DNA from: an uncultured Neomegalonema sp.
Lineage (GTDB): Bacteria; Pseudomonadota; Alphaproteobacteria; Rhodobacterales; Rhodobacteraceae
DNA: 64,000 nucleotides
NCBI GenBank assembly: GCA_937995735.1
Contig: CALKIZ010000015.1
Coordinates: 16,071-80,070 of the forward strand
Reading direction: 5' to 3'
The notes beneath the pieces were generated by a model. It made no database searches. It saw nothing but the letters and a program-made list of their open reading frames with translations, and was not told where the DNA came from. Made by a program: the position numbers and the translations under genes. Below are positions 44,030 to 53,539 of the stretch, one piece after another (the stretch's first letter is position 1; each line of letters opens with the position of its first letter).

Positions 44030-46933
44030 TCACACTTTCTCGATTTTGCAGAGAGTACATTTCGACTCCTGCATTTGCGTCACCGAGTCATACCCATAGG
44101 TTTGCGCGGTGTTCGAGCTTTCGCCCAAGACATACGGGTCAGCCCCTTTCGGGTATTTGTGACGTCTGTCTTCACCTTCGAGGTGTCCACCGAAGTGGAA
44201 TGGCATAAAGGCAACGCCAGCGCCAACGCGCTCGGTAACCATAGCCATCACTTTGACTTTAGCTCCCTCAGCGCCTTCGACCCAGACTTGCTCGCCGTCA
44301 CGGATACCAAGATCATTGGCATCGCGTGGGTTGATTTCGACAAACATGTCTTGTTGCAGTTCCGCAAGCCACGGGTTTGAGCGGCTTTCATCTCCGCCGC
44401 CTTCATACTCGACCAAACGACCCGAGGTTAGGATCATCGGGTAATCACCAGAGAAATCCTTGTCCTGAATCGACTTGTACAAAGTTGGCAGGCGGTAAGC
44501 CTTCCGGTCTTCGTAAGTCGGATAATCGGCTACGAGGTCGCGGCGGCTAGTATACAGTGGCTCGCGGTGAAGCGGTACTGGGTCCGGGAAGTTCCAAACA
44601 ACCGTACGGGCTTTTGCGTTCCCGAAAGGAGCACAGCCATGCTTGATTGCGACGCGCTGGATGCCGCCTGAAAGGTCAGTTTTCCAGTTCGTTTTGTCTC
44701 CGGCGACCTTTTCGATCATTCCGCGTTCATAATCGGTGAGATCACCGTCCCAGCCAAGCTCTTTGAGCATCGCCATCGTGAACTCAGGATAACCGTCTTT
44801 GATCTCCGACCCGACCGAGGCTACGCCTTCAGCCAACAGGTTCTCACCATCCCGTTCAACGCCGAAGCGCGCGCGGAAGGTCAGACCGCCTTCACCGACA
44901 GGGCGTGACATGTCATAGAGGTTCGGCGTTCCGGGGTGACCCATTTCGCCCGTACCCCATGATGGCCAAGGCATACCGTAGAATTCGCCGTCATTCTCGC
45001 CGCCAACCGCTTGCAGCGATGTGCGATCAAATGTGTGCTGATTCCGCATGTGGGACTTGATCCGATCAGGGTCCCAGCCGGTATAGCCGATGGTCCACAT
45101 ACCCTGATTGAACTCGCGGGTTGTTTCTTCGACATTAGGGATACCATCGTCATCGCGGCGGATGTTGCGGAAGAAGCGGTCGGCAAAGCCGAACTTATCA
45201 GCAAACAAAGCGATGATTTCATGGTCGGTTTTTGCTTCAAACAGCGGATCGAATACTTTTTCACGCCACTGAACCGAACGGTTCGAAGCCGTTACAGAGC
45301 CTTCAGTTTCAAATTGGGTTGCTGCCGGCAACAGATACGCGCCATCTTCGCGGTCATGAAGGATCGCAGAGACGGTTGGATAAGGATCAATCACAACAAG
45401 GAGTTCAAGTTTCTCCATCGCTGTTTTCATCTCGGTCATGCGCGTTTGTGAGTTTGGCGCGTGGCCCCAGAAGACCATGGCCTTCACGTTATCCGGTTGA
45501 TCGATATTGTCCTTGTCTTCAAGAACACCGTCAATCCAACGGGAGACAGGCATTCCTTTGCCTTCCATCAGCTCTTTCGAACCGAATTGGGAGAGCAGGA
45601 ACTCATACTCATCATCCCAAGATGCTTTGTCGGCATCTTTGCCAGCCCAAACGCGCGCCCAGTGTTTCCACGAGCCGGTTTTCAGGCCGTAATAGCCGGG
45701 CAGGGTGTGCGAGAGAACGCCAAGGTCCGTAGCGCCTTGCACGTTATCATGGCCACGGAAGATGTTCGTTCCGCCACCTGCTGTACCCATATTGCCTAGG
45801 GCAAGCTGGAGAACACAGTAAGCGCGGGTGTTGTTGTTGCCATTCGTGTGCTGTGTGCCGCCCATGCACCAGATCACCGTACCAGGACGGTTATTAGCCA
45901 TCGTGCGCGCTACACGTTTCATCTGAGAGCCGGGAACGCCAGTGACACGCTCGACTTCTTCAGGAGTCCACTTCGCAACTTCTTCTTTAATCTGGTCCAT
46001 GCCCCAGACACGGGTGCGGATGAACTCTTTGTCCTCCCAACCGTTCTCGAACACATGCCAGAGAATACCCCATATCAGCGCAACGTCCGAACCCGGACGG
46101 AAGCGGACATATTCGTCAGCATGAGCTGCGGTCCGTGTAAAGCGCGGGTCACAAACGATCAGCGGAGCATTGTTTTGCTCTTTTGCGCGCAAAACGTGCA
46201 GCAGCGAAACCGGGTGTGCTTCTGCAGGGTTACCACCGATGATGAAGATAGCTCTTGATCTGTGGATGTCGTTGTAACTGTTGGTCATGGCGCCGTAGCC
46301 CCATGTGTTCGCTACGCCAGCCACGGTTGTCGAGTGACAGATGCGGGCTTGGTGGTCGACGTTGTTCGTGCCCCAGTAGGCAGCAAACTTACGGAACAAA
46401 TATGCCTGTTCGTTGGAGTGCTTCGCAGAACCGAGCCAGTAAACACCATCAGGGCCGGCTGGTCCGTTGCGGATTTCCATCATCTTGTCGCCGATCTCGT
46501 TGATCGCCGTATCCCAAGAGACTTTTTCCCACTTACCACCCGTCAGGCGCATTGGATGCTTCAGGCGTCGCTCACCATGAGCGTGCTCGCGAACTGAAGC
46601 GCCTTTAGCGCAGTGCGCGCCAAGATTAAACGGGCTATCCCAACCGGGTTCCTGCCCAACCCAAACGCCGTTATCAACTTCGGCGAGGACTGTACAACCC
46701 ACTGAACAGTGAGTGCAGACAGACTTTTTGATCTCAACATTTCCGTTCGAGCTGGTCGCGGCGGCAGCTTTCGTTACTGAGCCTGCGGATGCACCAACGG
46801 CAGCCAAACCGCCAATGGCGAGGCCGGAATTTTTAAGAAATGAACGGCGATCAACGGTTTCTTCCGCGATCTTCGCCAGGATCGAGCTTCCACGGGAGCG
46901 TCTCGCAACCCCGACGGATTTTTTCCTGAGCAT
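44030..46933 (-). CDS. Formate dehydrogenase catalytic subunit (alpha), molybdopterin, TAT-exported
   Basis: 967-residue periplasmic Mo/W-bis-MGD formate dehydrogenase. A twin-arginine signal (DRRSFLKNSGLAIGG) lies near residue 30. Seen: N-terminal [4Fe-4S] ligands in CTHCSVGCTVLAEVDNG plus CAKGASV, the metal-ligand region QARICHSTTVAGVA with Cys199 (TGT, so no selenocysteine) and the adjacent catalytic His, SRAIFIIGGNPAEAHPVS, GTNIFRGHDNVQGATD, and a C-terminal VTERVGAGVAFMPFHFGG. Upstream genes supply a TAT peptide and a TorD-like chaperone. Electron flow to the beta and b subunits suggests quinone reduction. Confidence 0.96.
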   Translation of the reverse strand: MLRKKSVGVARRSRGSSILAKIAEETVDRRSFLKNSGLAIGGLAAVGASAGSVTKAAAATSSNGNVEIKKSVCTHCSVGCTVLAEVDNGVWVGQEPGWDSPFNLGAHCAKGASVREHAHGERRLKHPMRLTGGKWEKVSWDTAINEIGDKMMEIRNGPAGPDGVYWLGSAKHSNEQAYLFRKFAAYWGTNNVDHQARICHSTTVAGVANTWGYGAMTNSYNDIHRSRAIFIIGGNPAEAHPVSLLHVLRAKEQNNAPLIVCDPRFTRTAAHADEYVRFRPGSDVALIWGILWHVFENGWEDKEFIRTRVWGMDQIKEEVAKWTPEEVERVTGVPGSQMKRVARTMANNRPGTVIWCMGGTQHTNGNNNTRAYCVLQLALGNMGTAGGGTNIFRGHDNVQGATDLGVLSHTLPGYYGLKTGSWKHWARVWAGKDADKASWDDEYEFLLSQFGSKELMEGKGMPVSRWIDGVLEDKDNIDQPDNVKAMVFWGHAPNSQTRMTEMKTAMEKLELLVVIDPYPTVSAILHDREDGAYLLPAATQFETEGSVTASNRSVQWREKVFDPLFEAKTDHEIIALFADKFGFADRFFRNIRRDDDGIPNVEETTREFNQGMWTIGYTGWDPDRIKSHMRNQHTFDRTSLQAVGGENDGEFYGMPWPSWGTGEMGHPGTPNLYDMSRPVGEGGLTFRARFGVERDGENLLAEGVASVGSEIKDGYPEFTMAMLKELGWDGDLTDYERGMIEKVAGDKTNWKTDLSGGIQRVAIKHGCAPFGNAKARTVVWNFPDPVPLHREPLYTSRRDLVADYPTYEDRKAYRLPTLYKSIQDKDFSGDYPMILTSGRLVEYEGGGDESRSNPWLAELQQDMFVEINPRDANDLGIRDGEQVWVEGAEGAKVKVMAMVTERVGAGVAFMPFHFGGHLEGEDRRHKYPKGADPYVLGESSNTAQTYGYDSVTQMQESKCTLCKIEKV

Positions 46934-47012
46934 GGTTTCCTCCTAATTGGCCGAACTGGCCGTCGCTTAGTCGGGAAAGGGCAAACGCAACCGATCCCGC
47001 CTTCGAGACGGA

Positions 47013-47201
47013 TCAGAAGCGGCAGCTATCCAGATATGCTTTGACGTGTGCTGTCTCCGAGTATCCAAGTTCGGTTTTGACCTCTGCGGCCATTGCCTTG
47101 CTCGAACCCGCGACTGCTGCTGCTGCGAGAGCGGGCGCGCCCACCGTTGCTAGCTTTAGAAAGTCGCGACGACCGGAAACGTCGTCTTTGGATCTTGCCA
47201 C
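47013..47201 (-). CDS. Formate dehydrogenase region TAT-target small protein
   Basis: 62 residues starting from GTG 47201, with GAGAGGA seven bases upstream. It has a twin-arginine signal (SGRRDFLKLATVG) and a short tail ending in ETAHVKAYLDSC. The family (formate_TAT) is found only beside FDH-3 type genes between chaperone and alpha subunit, as here. Function unknown; the tail may be a carrier or maturation partner of FdhA. A longer frame to 47396 overlaps the chaperone gene and is not used. Confidence 0.85.
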   Translation of the reverse strand: MARSKDDVSGRRDFLKLATVGAPALAAAAVAGSSKAMAAEVKTELGYSETAHVKAYLDSCRF

Positions 47202-47275
47202 GAGTCTATCCTCTCTTTCAGTGCGCCCCGTCGGGCGGAAACAAAAACACCGGGCTGCGTCCAACCCAATGTTAA

Positions 47276-47884
47276 TTAGGTCATTCGAAACGCTTCTTTT
47301 TCGATCTCGATAAAGCGCGCACCGACTGTTCCGACCGGAGCATAGAGCAGTGAGTGTTCCGCTCTCTCTAGGTCTGAGAAAAAATGCCCCGCCCATGGTG
47401 AAATATGCGTTGCGAAGAAGTCTTTTTGTGTCGTCAGTTCTGCGGGCGGTCCAAACTTGCCCAATATCAATCCGGCCATCATTTCGCAGAGTGAGCCGAT
47501 GTTATCTTCCGGTTCATAGACCGTTGGCGCACGCGCAATTTGAAGCCGCGCCATATCGTTGCGCAGCTTGGCGAGTGGTTTTTCGTTAAGAAAACCGGTC
47601 ATGTAATAGCTTGCGTAGGGCAGCAGCTCGCCGCGCCCCAATCCAACAAACAAATCATGGAATTCACGCGCGGCTTTTTCCGCGCCAGTCGATTTGGCGA
47701 TTTTTGAAAGCGCCAAAATCGCTTCGCCCATCGGCGTAGCGTCCCCTGAGAGGGCGGCGAGTTTTGTCAGCAAATCTTTTGACGGAGAATCGCGCAAAAC
47801 CGCGCCTAACAGATCATATACCTGTGCGCGCATAATATCTTCATGCGCAATCTCATCGCGCACTATTGTACCGGCATCACCCAT
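47276..47884 (-). CDS. TorD-family chaperone for formate dehydrogenase
   Basis: 202-residue all-helical protein of the TorD/DmsD/NarJ group, which binds molybdoenzyme leaders in the cytoplasm before Tat export. Seen: MRAQVYDLLGAVLRDSPSKD, FHDLFVGLGRGELLPYASYY, EPEDNIGSLCEMMAGLI, and THISPWAGHFFSDLERAE, typical of the family. It is the first gene of the FDH operon. No fdhD or fdhE gene is in the window. Confidence 0.92.
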   Translation of the reverse strand: MGDAGTIVRDEIAHEDIMRAQVYDLLGAVLRDSPSKDLLTKLAALSGDATPMGEAILALSKIAKSTGAEKAAREFHDLFVGLGRGELLPYASYYMTGFLNEKPLAKLRNDMARLQIARAPTVYEPEDNIGSLCEMMAGLILGKFGPPAELTTQKDFFATHISPWAGHFFSDLERAEHSLLYAPVGTVGARFIEIEKEAFRMT

Positions 47885-48239
47885 CGAGGGCGTTTCCTTC
47901 CCTTGCGGCCTTTATAGACCAATGTCCGCGTTATTGTCGCTGACGTTGTAATGAGCGTGGCAAATTCGGGATAGGCTGTAAAGTGGAATGATTCCTATGG
48001 GCATAGAATGTGATTAAACCTAGACGCGAAAATTGAGGCGCAAATGAACAGCAGTCTCTTAATATGTCTCTCTCATGCACATTTTGACGCATCTTCCCGA
48101 GAATCACACAAGAAATCTGAGCGATTACGTTCGGTCAGGATTGTTTGAGGAAACTATAGACTACTAACTCGACGAATGTTGGTATTAGGAATTGTCATAT
48201 CGTACGAACATTGATCAGGATTTTGTAAGGCTTAAAACG
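47885..48239. other. Promoter region of the FDH operon and the RidA gene
   Basis: 355 bases between divergent starts. ATTCCTATGGGCATAGAAT at 47991-48009 is a near-dyad (arms ATTCCTATG/CATAGAAT with one extra C) about 110 bases upstream of the chaperone start; it may be the FDH operator. A GGAATGATTCC palindrome overlaps it at 47985-47995. No coding evidence. Confidence 0.5.
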
Positions 48240-48656
48240 ATGGCTCACGAACGCATTCGGAAATTCAATACGAAAGATACCTATCCGGAACAAAGCCTTG
48301 ATAACGATCTTTGTCAGGCAGTTGTGACAAAGGGAGGCAAGACGGTTTATCTGCGTGGTCAATGCCCTCAAAATCTTGATGACGCAAAGAACATCGACAG
48401 TCATGATCCTGTGGAACAAACCCACAAAGTCATGCAAAATATCCGTCAGTTGATCGAAGAAGCCGGCGGGTCAATGGAGCATCTTGTTAAGATCGTCGTT
48501 TACATTACCGATGTGCGTCACCGCGAGGCAATTTACCGAACTTTAGGCGAATATATTAAAGGCGTTCATCCCGTTTCGACCGGGCTGGTTGTACAAGCGC
48601 TTGCCCGGCCTGAATGGCTTGTAGAGATTGATGGCACTGCCGTCATACCAGATTGA
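48240..48656 (+). CDS. RidA/YjgF/YER057c-family enamine/imine deaminase-like protein
   Basis: 138 residues, single-domain trimeric family. Seen: VTKGGKTVYLRGQCPQNL near the start, KVMQNIRQLIEEAGGSMEH, LVKIVVYITDVRHREAIYRT and VQALARPEWLVEIDGTAVIP, with the active-site Arg at the ALARPEWLVEI segment, where RidA has the arginine that binds the carboxylate. So it is in the active class by residue. The start at 48240 is used because an upstream ATG-less extension (to 48192) is not family-like. Substrate unknown. Confidence 0.9.
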   Translation: MAHERIRKFNTKDTYPEQSLDNDLCQAVVTKGGKTVYLRGQCPQNLDDAKNIDSHDPVEQTHKVMQNIRQLIEEAGGSMEHLVKIVVYITDVRHREAIYRTLGEYIKGVHPVSTGLVVQALARPEWLVEIDGTAVIPD

Positions 48657-48729
48657 ATTTAGTCGCACCGAATGCTTGACACTTCACGCCGCCTCCGCCA
48701 CCTGTTCCCAGACAACAGCTGAGTGTCAC

Positions 48730-48805
48730 GCGGGCGTAGTCCAACGGTAGAGACAGAGGACTTAAAATCCTTCCAGTGTGGGTTCGAATCCCACCGCCCG
48801 CACCA
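48730..48805 (+). tRNA. tRNA-like gene with Leu (UAA) anticodon and short variable loop, CCA encoded
   Basis: Cloverleaf by pairing: acceptor GCGGGCG (48730-48736) with CGCCCGC (48795-48801), discriminator A, then CCA to 48805; D arm with GTC/GAC and GG in the loop; anticodon loop CTTAAAA giving UAA; T arm GTGGG/CCCAC with TTCGAAT. The variable loop has only five bases, whereas bacterial tRNA-Leu has a long type II arm. The UAA anticodon reads UUA/UUG. A TTGACA box lies at 48676. So it is a class I tRNA body with a Leu anticodon; its acceptor resembles tRNA-Gly except for A73. Confidence 0.85.
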
Positions 48806-48896
48806 GACCTGACATTAGTTTCTATCCTGCTATTTCTTTATGAAGTGCGATGGGGATTACCATCCTGCGCCGTTACCTTGAAGCCGTTTGTATTCT

Positions 48897-49565
48897 TTAT
48901 CGCGGTAAACATGCCTCAAGAGCAGCGGGGATTTCCGAGAAATGATCGACAATTGCATCCGGTTTTAGGCGCGCGACTGGAATATGCGAATAACCAAAGC
49001 TCGTCAAAATACACGGGATTTCCGCAGCGCGTGCTGTTTTGATGTCGGTGTCAGTATCCCCGATCATAACCGCTCGCGACGCATTGCCGCCGATTCGTGA
49101 TATTGTTTGGAACAAATGCTCAGGGTCCGGTTTACGAACCGACAAACTATCTGCTCCGAGCAAAACACCGAACCTGTCCAGCACGCCGAGTGCCTTCATC
49201 AATTCTAGCGCAAGACCTTCCGGTTTGTTGGTGCAAATACCCAGCAACCAGCCGTCCTCAGCCAACGTATCGAGAACAGCGATAGCGCCTTCATACAGGT
49301 GGCTTTCGTCAGCGATACGAACGGCGTACCTCTCTAGGAAAGGCTGAAATAAAGCATCGACCCGCGCTTCGTCATAGGCTTCACCTGCGTTGTCAAAAGC
49401 TGCCCTTATCAGCGCTTTTGCACCAAAACCGGCGGTTTTCTCTGCGATACTAACGGCTATGGGAGGCAAGCCTTCTTCTGCCATCAAATCATTGGCCGCA
49501 CCCACAAGATCAGGCGCGGTATGCGCGAGTGTTCCATCGAGGTCGAAAATTGCGCTGCGGGTCAT
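48897..49565 (-). CDS. gph: HAD-family phosphatase, phosphoglycolate phosphatase type
   Basis: 222 residues, HAD superfamily subfamily IA. Seen: nucleophile motif IFDLDGTLAHTAPDLV (Asp, Asp), GICTNKPEGLA (motif II Thr), SVRKPDPEH (Lys) and VMIGDTDTDIKTARAA (two Asp), an intact set. Family enzymes hydrolyse 2-phosphoglycolate produced by oxygenation or DNA repair. Its ATG overlaps the antiporter stop. The symbol is the closest family assignment; related phosphatases cannot be excluded. Confidence 0.82.
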   Translation of the reverse strand: MTRSAIFDLDGTLAHTAPDLVGAANDLMAEEGLPPIAVSIAEKTAGFGAKALIRAAFDNAGEAYDEARVDALFQPFLERYAVRIADESHLYEGAIAVLDTLAEDGWLLGICTNKPEGLALELMKALGVLDRFGVLLGADSLSVRKPDPEHLFQTISRIGGNASRAVMIGDTDTDIKTARAAEIPCILTSFGYSHIPVARLKPDAIVDHFSEIPAALEACLPR

Positions 49566-51427
49566 GCTTCGCCTTGTTTCTCTGTTTCGGCGTCTTGTTC
49601 ACGTTTCTCCGTCTTCCGACGTTCTGCATCTTCGGAAGATGCCTTCTCAGGAGCGAAACTGAGCAGAATATCCCCCGGCTTCCCCTTTGGCCGTGCTGCA
49701 ATCGTGGAAAAGGTCAGCGATCCATCGGGGCGAATATCTGTTAACAATTCTGCGCCCTCGGCACGGGTTTCCAGATAATCCTCGAAAGTAAATTCAGTGC
49801 TGAGTTTTGTTCGGGTGAAAACCCATCCTTCTCGGATACGGCGTTCAAGTTTGAAATAGCTGGCCCCTGATTGGAACAACATACGCCCTCCGATTGTTGG
49901 GGGCAGGGCGCGTGGATCGTCTCCGCCATCATCTGTGCGGCCAAGCTGAAATACATTATTGCGTCCGAACTCAGGGCCAAAATCGGTACAGATCAGGGCA
50001 TTATATGCGTCGTTTTCCGTGGCTGCTACGATATAACCAAACCCTTCCAGGTCGACATAATGCTCTGCGGCTTCGGACAATATCTCTCCATAATAGGTTG
50101 GTGTTTCCTGCAAACGAAACGGTTTGAGACGCCGCCAGCTCCGATCAGCGACCAGGACCGGAATTTCCAGATCTTTAAGAGCTTTCGCAAGATCCGCCGC
50201 CCAGCGTGATGCGCCGACGATCAGAACACCTGGACGTTCAGAGGAAACCAGCCCCAGCTTTTCAGCGACCTTGGTAACCGTAAATCCGTGAATGACGACG
50301 GTTGTTGCGACCAGTGCGAACGCAAGAGGCGCAAGCGAGCCTGCATCTTCAAATCCGAGCGCTTCGAGCTTTGTTGCGAAAAAACCGGAAACGGCAACAG
50401 CCACAACGCCGCGCGGCGCAATCCATGCAATCAACGTGCGTTCATTATTTTTCAGTGATGATCCGAGCAAACTAAGCCAAATTGCTATAGGCCGGGCAAT
50501 GAGCATAATCACGGCAACAAACGCAGCTGCGCGCCAGTCAAGTTTGGCAACCACAGACGCATCGAGGGTTGCAGCGAGAATGACAAAAACTCCCGAAACG
50601 AGAAGAACTGTGACATGCTCTTTAAACCGCAATAACTCGTTGAAGCTCGGCAAGGAAGAATTTCCGAGAACGATACCCATGATCGTCACGGTCAATAGGC
50701 CGCTCTCATCTAAAAATTGGTTCGGTGCAGCAAATGCTGCGATGACGCTGACAAACAGCACCGGCACTTTCATATATTCGGGAATTAACCCACGCCGGAA
50801 AAGAATTGCCAATCCCCGGCCAGCGAAAAGACCAAGCAGACTTGCGCCGAGGATTCCGATGACTAGATGACCGGCTGCGTCACTTAAATCACCCATCTTG
50901 ATGGTTGTGGCTGCGATTTCGTAAGCGAGAACAGCAAACAAAGCCCCAACAGAGTCGTTGACGATGGCTTCCCAGCGCAAAACCGAAGCAGGGCGCTGCG
51001 CGAGATGGGCTTGCCTTAGCAGGGGCATAACGACAGTTGGTCCGGTCACCACAAGAATACCGCCGAATACGGCGGCCACCGGCCATGACAATCCTGCGAC
51101 ATAATGCGCTGCGAGCGTTCCGGTCGCCCATCCAAGCGGCGCGCCAAGGAAGACAAGACGCTTCACTGCACCGCCTGCGTCGCTCAACCCTTTAAAGTTC
51201 AGTGTCAGCCCACCTTCAAACAGAATCAGTGCAACAGCCACCGAAACCATAGGTCCGAGCGCATCACCGAAATCATGAACGGGATCAATCAGATGAAAGA
51301 CTGGGCCGGCAAGCACGCCAGCAACCAGCATCAAGACAATCGCTGGCAGCCTTAAACGCCAAGCGAGCCATTGAGAACCGACGCCGATAACGCCAATAAG
51401 TGCAAAAGTCACCACCAATGAGTGCAT
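49562..51427 (-). CDS. CPA-type cation/proton antiporter with cytoplasmic nucleotide-binding part
   Basis: 621 residues. An N-terminal transport domain of 12-13 helices (about 1-390): VVTGPTVVMPLLR and the ion-site region RWEAIVNDSVGALFA (NDS here; Asp conserved), PSFNELLRFKEHVTVLLVSG and AWIAPRGVVAVAVSGFFA, typical of NhaP-like CPA1. The C-terminal ~220 residues are soluble and start with a TrkA-N-like VLIVGASRWAADLAKALKDL; the tail is very charged (KASSEDAERRKTEKREQDAE). Na+, K+ or both could be exchanged. Downstream gph is coupled. Confidence 0.9.
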   Translation of the reverse strand: MHSLVVTFALIGVIGVGSQWLAWRLRLPAIVLMLVAGVLAGPVFHLIDPVHDFGDALGPMVSVAVALILFEGGLTLNFKGLSDAGGAVKRLVFLGAPLGWATGTLAAHYVAGLSWPVAAVFGGILVVTGPTVVMPLLRQAHLAQRPASVLRWEAIVNDSVGALFAVLAYEIAATTIKMGDLSDAAGHLVIGILGASLLGLFAGRGLAILFRRGLIPEYMKVPVLFVSVIAAFAAPNQFLDESGLLTVTIMGIVLGNSSLPSFNELLRFKEHVTVLLVSGVFVILAATLDASVVAKLDWRAAAFVAVIMLIARPIAIWLSLLGSSLKNNERTLIAWIAPRGVVAVAVSGFFATKLEALGFEDAGSLAPLAFALVATTVVIHGFTVTKVAEKLGLVSSERPGVLIVGASRWAADLAKALKDLEIPVLVADRSWRRLKPFRLQETPTYYGEILSEAAEHYVDLEGFGYIVAATENDAYNALICTDFGPEFGRNNVFQLGRTDDGGDDPRALPPTIGGRMLFQSGASYFKLERRIREGWVFTRTKLSTEFTFEDYLETRAEGAELLTDIRPDGSLTFSTIAARPKGKPGDILLSFAPEKASSEDAERRKTEKREQDAETEKQGEA

Positions 51428-51541
51428 AATCAGACGCTCTCCCTGTCACGCCGTTACCATCGTCATCTGTTCGTTTACGGTCAATCGTCAGGTAATGCGA
51501 ATCCGGCTTCACACGTCGTGAAAATGAGGCCAATAAAGCGC

Positions 51542-53530
51542 ATGGCAATCCTACTCGGTATCGACACAGGCGGCACATATACAGACGCGGTTCTCTATGA
51601 TGAAGAGGCCGTGGGTGATCGCGTGATCGCGAGCGCAAAAGCGCTGACAACTAAGCAAGACCTCGCAATCGGTATCGGAGGCGCGGTTTCTGCGGTGTTT
51701 GAGACATCAGGAATTTCTGGCGCGCAGGTATCGCTTGCCTCGGTTTCCACGACTCTGGCGACAAATGCGCTGGTCGAAGGACAAGGCAGGCGGGTGTGTC
51801 TTGTCTTTCTTGGCTTCGATGAAGCGGACGCAAAGCGCGCGGGTCTTGATGAAGCACTTGGCGGTGATCCGGTTATTCTCGCTCCTGGCGGGTATAAAGC
51901 GACCGGCGAACAACGTGCGGTGCTCGATCTTGAAGCACTCAAACCGCGCATTGATGAGGTTGCCACAGAAATTGACGCTTTCGCTGTGGTCGCGATTTTC
52001 GGGGGGCGAAACCCGGCGCATGAAATTGCTGTGCGGGATGTGATCCGCGAGCGTACGGATAAGCCGGTTACATGCGGGCATGAGTTGTCGAACGCTCTGC
52101 ATGGCCCCCGAAACGCTGTGACTTCCGTGTTGAATGCGCGTCTTATCGGGATGATCTCTGATTTGATTGCGGCAACCGAGACGACGTTATCGGCGAAAGG
52201 CATCATTGCCCCGCTAATGCTTGTGCGCGGGGATGGGTCACTTGTGTCGGCTGAATTCGCAAAGCTCCGACCGATTGAGACGATCCTCTCCGGTCCAGCG
52301 GCTTCCCTGATCGGTGCGGCTGAGTTGACCGGAGAGACAGACGCGCTGATTTCGGATATTGGCGGGACCACAACAGATATCGCAGTCCTTCGCGGTAGTC
52401 GTCCTGCGCTCAGTGCAGAAGGGGCGCGCGTTGGCGGTCATCGCACGATGGTTGATGCGGTGGAAATGTTTACCCATGGGCTAGGGGGCGATAGCCAAGT
52501 CCGGGTTGACGAACAAGCCTTTGAAGGCGGCTTAATCTTAGGACCGCGCCGTGTGATCCCTGTCAGCCTTTTGGCGACGGAACACAGCGCGATGGTCCAT
52601 GAGGCGTTGGATCGACAAATACGCGCCACGATCATCGGCGAGTTGGACGGAAAGTTCATCATTCCCGTAGATGGCCCAACCGCTGGACTCGGAAAAGCGG
52701 AGCGCGAAATTCTTGAGGATCTCGGACAACAACCCGCTCCAGCGGACGAGATCATCACGGGGCGGGTGCGCCTGAATGCAATGGAGCGCTTGATCGCAAA
52801 GGGGTTGATCCGGCAATCCGGCCTCACCCCAAGTGATGCCTCGCATGTTCTGGGGTTGCACAAGGCTTGGGATGAACAAGCGGCTGAAAAGTCGGCGACT
52901 TTATTTGCCCGAAAGCGTAACCGCAAAGGCCAGTTGATTGCGGCGGATGCGCAGGAAATTTCGCAAGCCGTTATCGACAAACTAACGCGCCGCTCGGCAG
53001 AGGTGCTTCTTGAGGCCGCATTGATCAAAGACGGTATTGCGCCCGATGCATCGCCTTTGATTACTGCGGCTTTGGACGGTCATAAGGGTAATGCGCGGAT
53101 TAATATTGGCGTAGACCTTCCGGTCATCGGCTTAGGGGCGTCCGCCTCGACTTATTATCCCTCGATTGCAAAAGTGCTTGGTGCTCCGTCGATTGTGCCG
53201 AAACATGCTGAGGTGGCGAATGCCGTGGGAGCGGTTGCAGGACGTATCCGTATCGAGAGAACGCTCATCATTACACAGCCCCATGCGGATGCGTATCGGG
53301 TCCATACCGTCGATGATCCGCCGGATTTCCGCGATCTGAACGCCGCGAAGGAATTCGCTTTTCAGACGCTTCGCGAAGCAGTCATCGCAGAGGCGGTTGC
53401 GGCAGGAGCGGATGAAATAGAAAGCCGCGTGGATTATGCCGAGAAAGCCCCTGATATCGGCGGGCAGACTCTCTTTGTTGAGGGCGTCGTGACGGCACAG
53501 GCAACAGGCCGCCCGAAATTTTCTTCGTAA
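51542..53530 (+). CDS. Hydantoinase/oxoprolinase A-type (HyuA-like) protein
   Basis: 662 residues in the actin-like ATPase family of N-methylhydantoinase/5-oxoprolinase alpha parts and acetone carboxylase beta. Seen: ILLGIDTGGTYTDAVLYDEE (nucleotide-binding), VSTTLATNALVEGQG, SGPAASLIGAAELTG, DIGGTTTDIAVLRGSRPAL and SASTYYPSIAKVLGAPSIVP near the end. The start at 51542 begins the conserved domain exactly; a 40-residue extension is unlike it. The HyuB subunit that normally follows is absent: the next genes are sitDCBA on the other strand. Substrate unknown. Confidence 0.88.
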   Translation: MAILLGIDTGGTYTDAVLYDEEAVGDRVIASAKALTTKQDLAIGIGGAVSAVFETSGISGAQVSLASVSTTLATNALVEGQGRRVCLVFLGFDEADAKRAGLDEALGGDPVILAPGGYKATGEQRAVLDLEALKPRIDEVATEIDAFAVVAIFGGRNPAHEIAVRDVIRERTDKPVTCGHELSNALHGPRNAVTSVLNARLIGMISDLIAATETTLSAKGIIAPLMLVRGDGSLVSAEFAKLRPIETILSGPAASLIGAAELTGETDALISDIGGTTTDIAVLRGSRPALSAEGARVGGHRTMVDAVEMFTHGLGGDSQVRVDEQAFEGGLILGPRRVIPVSLLATEHSAMVHEALDRQIRATIIGELDGKFIIPVDGPTAGLGKAEREILEDLGQQPAPADEIITGRVRLNAMERLIAKGLIRQSGLTPSDASHVLGLHKAWDEQAAEKSATLFARKRNRKGQLIAADAQEISQAVIDKLTRRSAEVLLEAALIKDGIAPDASPLITAALDGHKGNARINIGVDLPVIGLGASASTYYPSIAKVLGAPSIVPKHAEVANAVGAVAGRIRIERTLIITQPHADAYRVHTVDDPPDFRDLNAAKEFAFQTLREAVIAEAVAAGADEIESRVDYAEKAPDIGGQTLFVEGVVTAQATGRPKFSS

Positions 53531-53539
53531 ATAATGCAG

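Noticed and set aside
44030..46933. Possible selenocysteine formate dehydrogenase
   Set aside because: The metal-ligand codon at residue 199 is TGT (Cys), there is no in-frame TGA, and no SECIS-like element is needed.
51595..52371. Antisense frame of 258 codons opposite the hydantoinase-like gene
   Set aside because: Low-complexity Ser/Ala/Arg translation without motifs, typical of a shadow frame.
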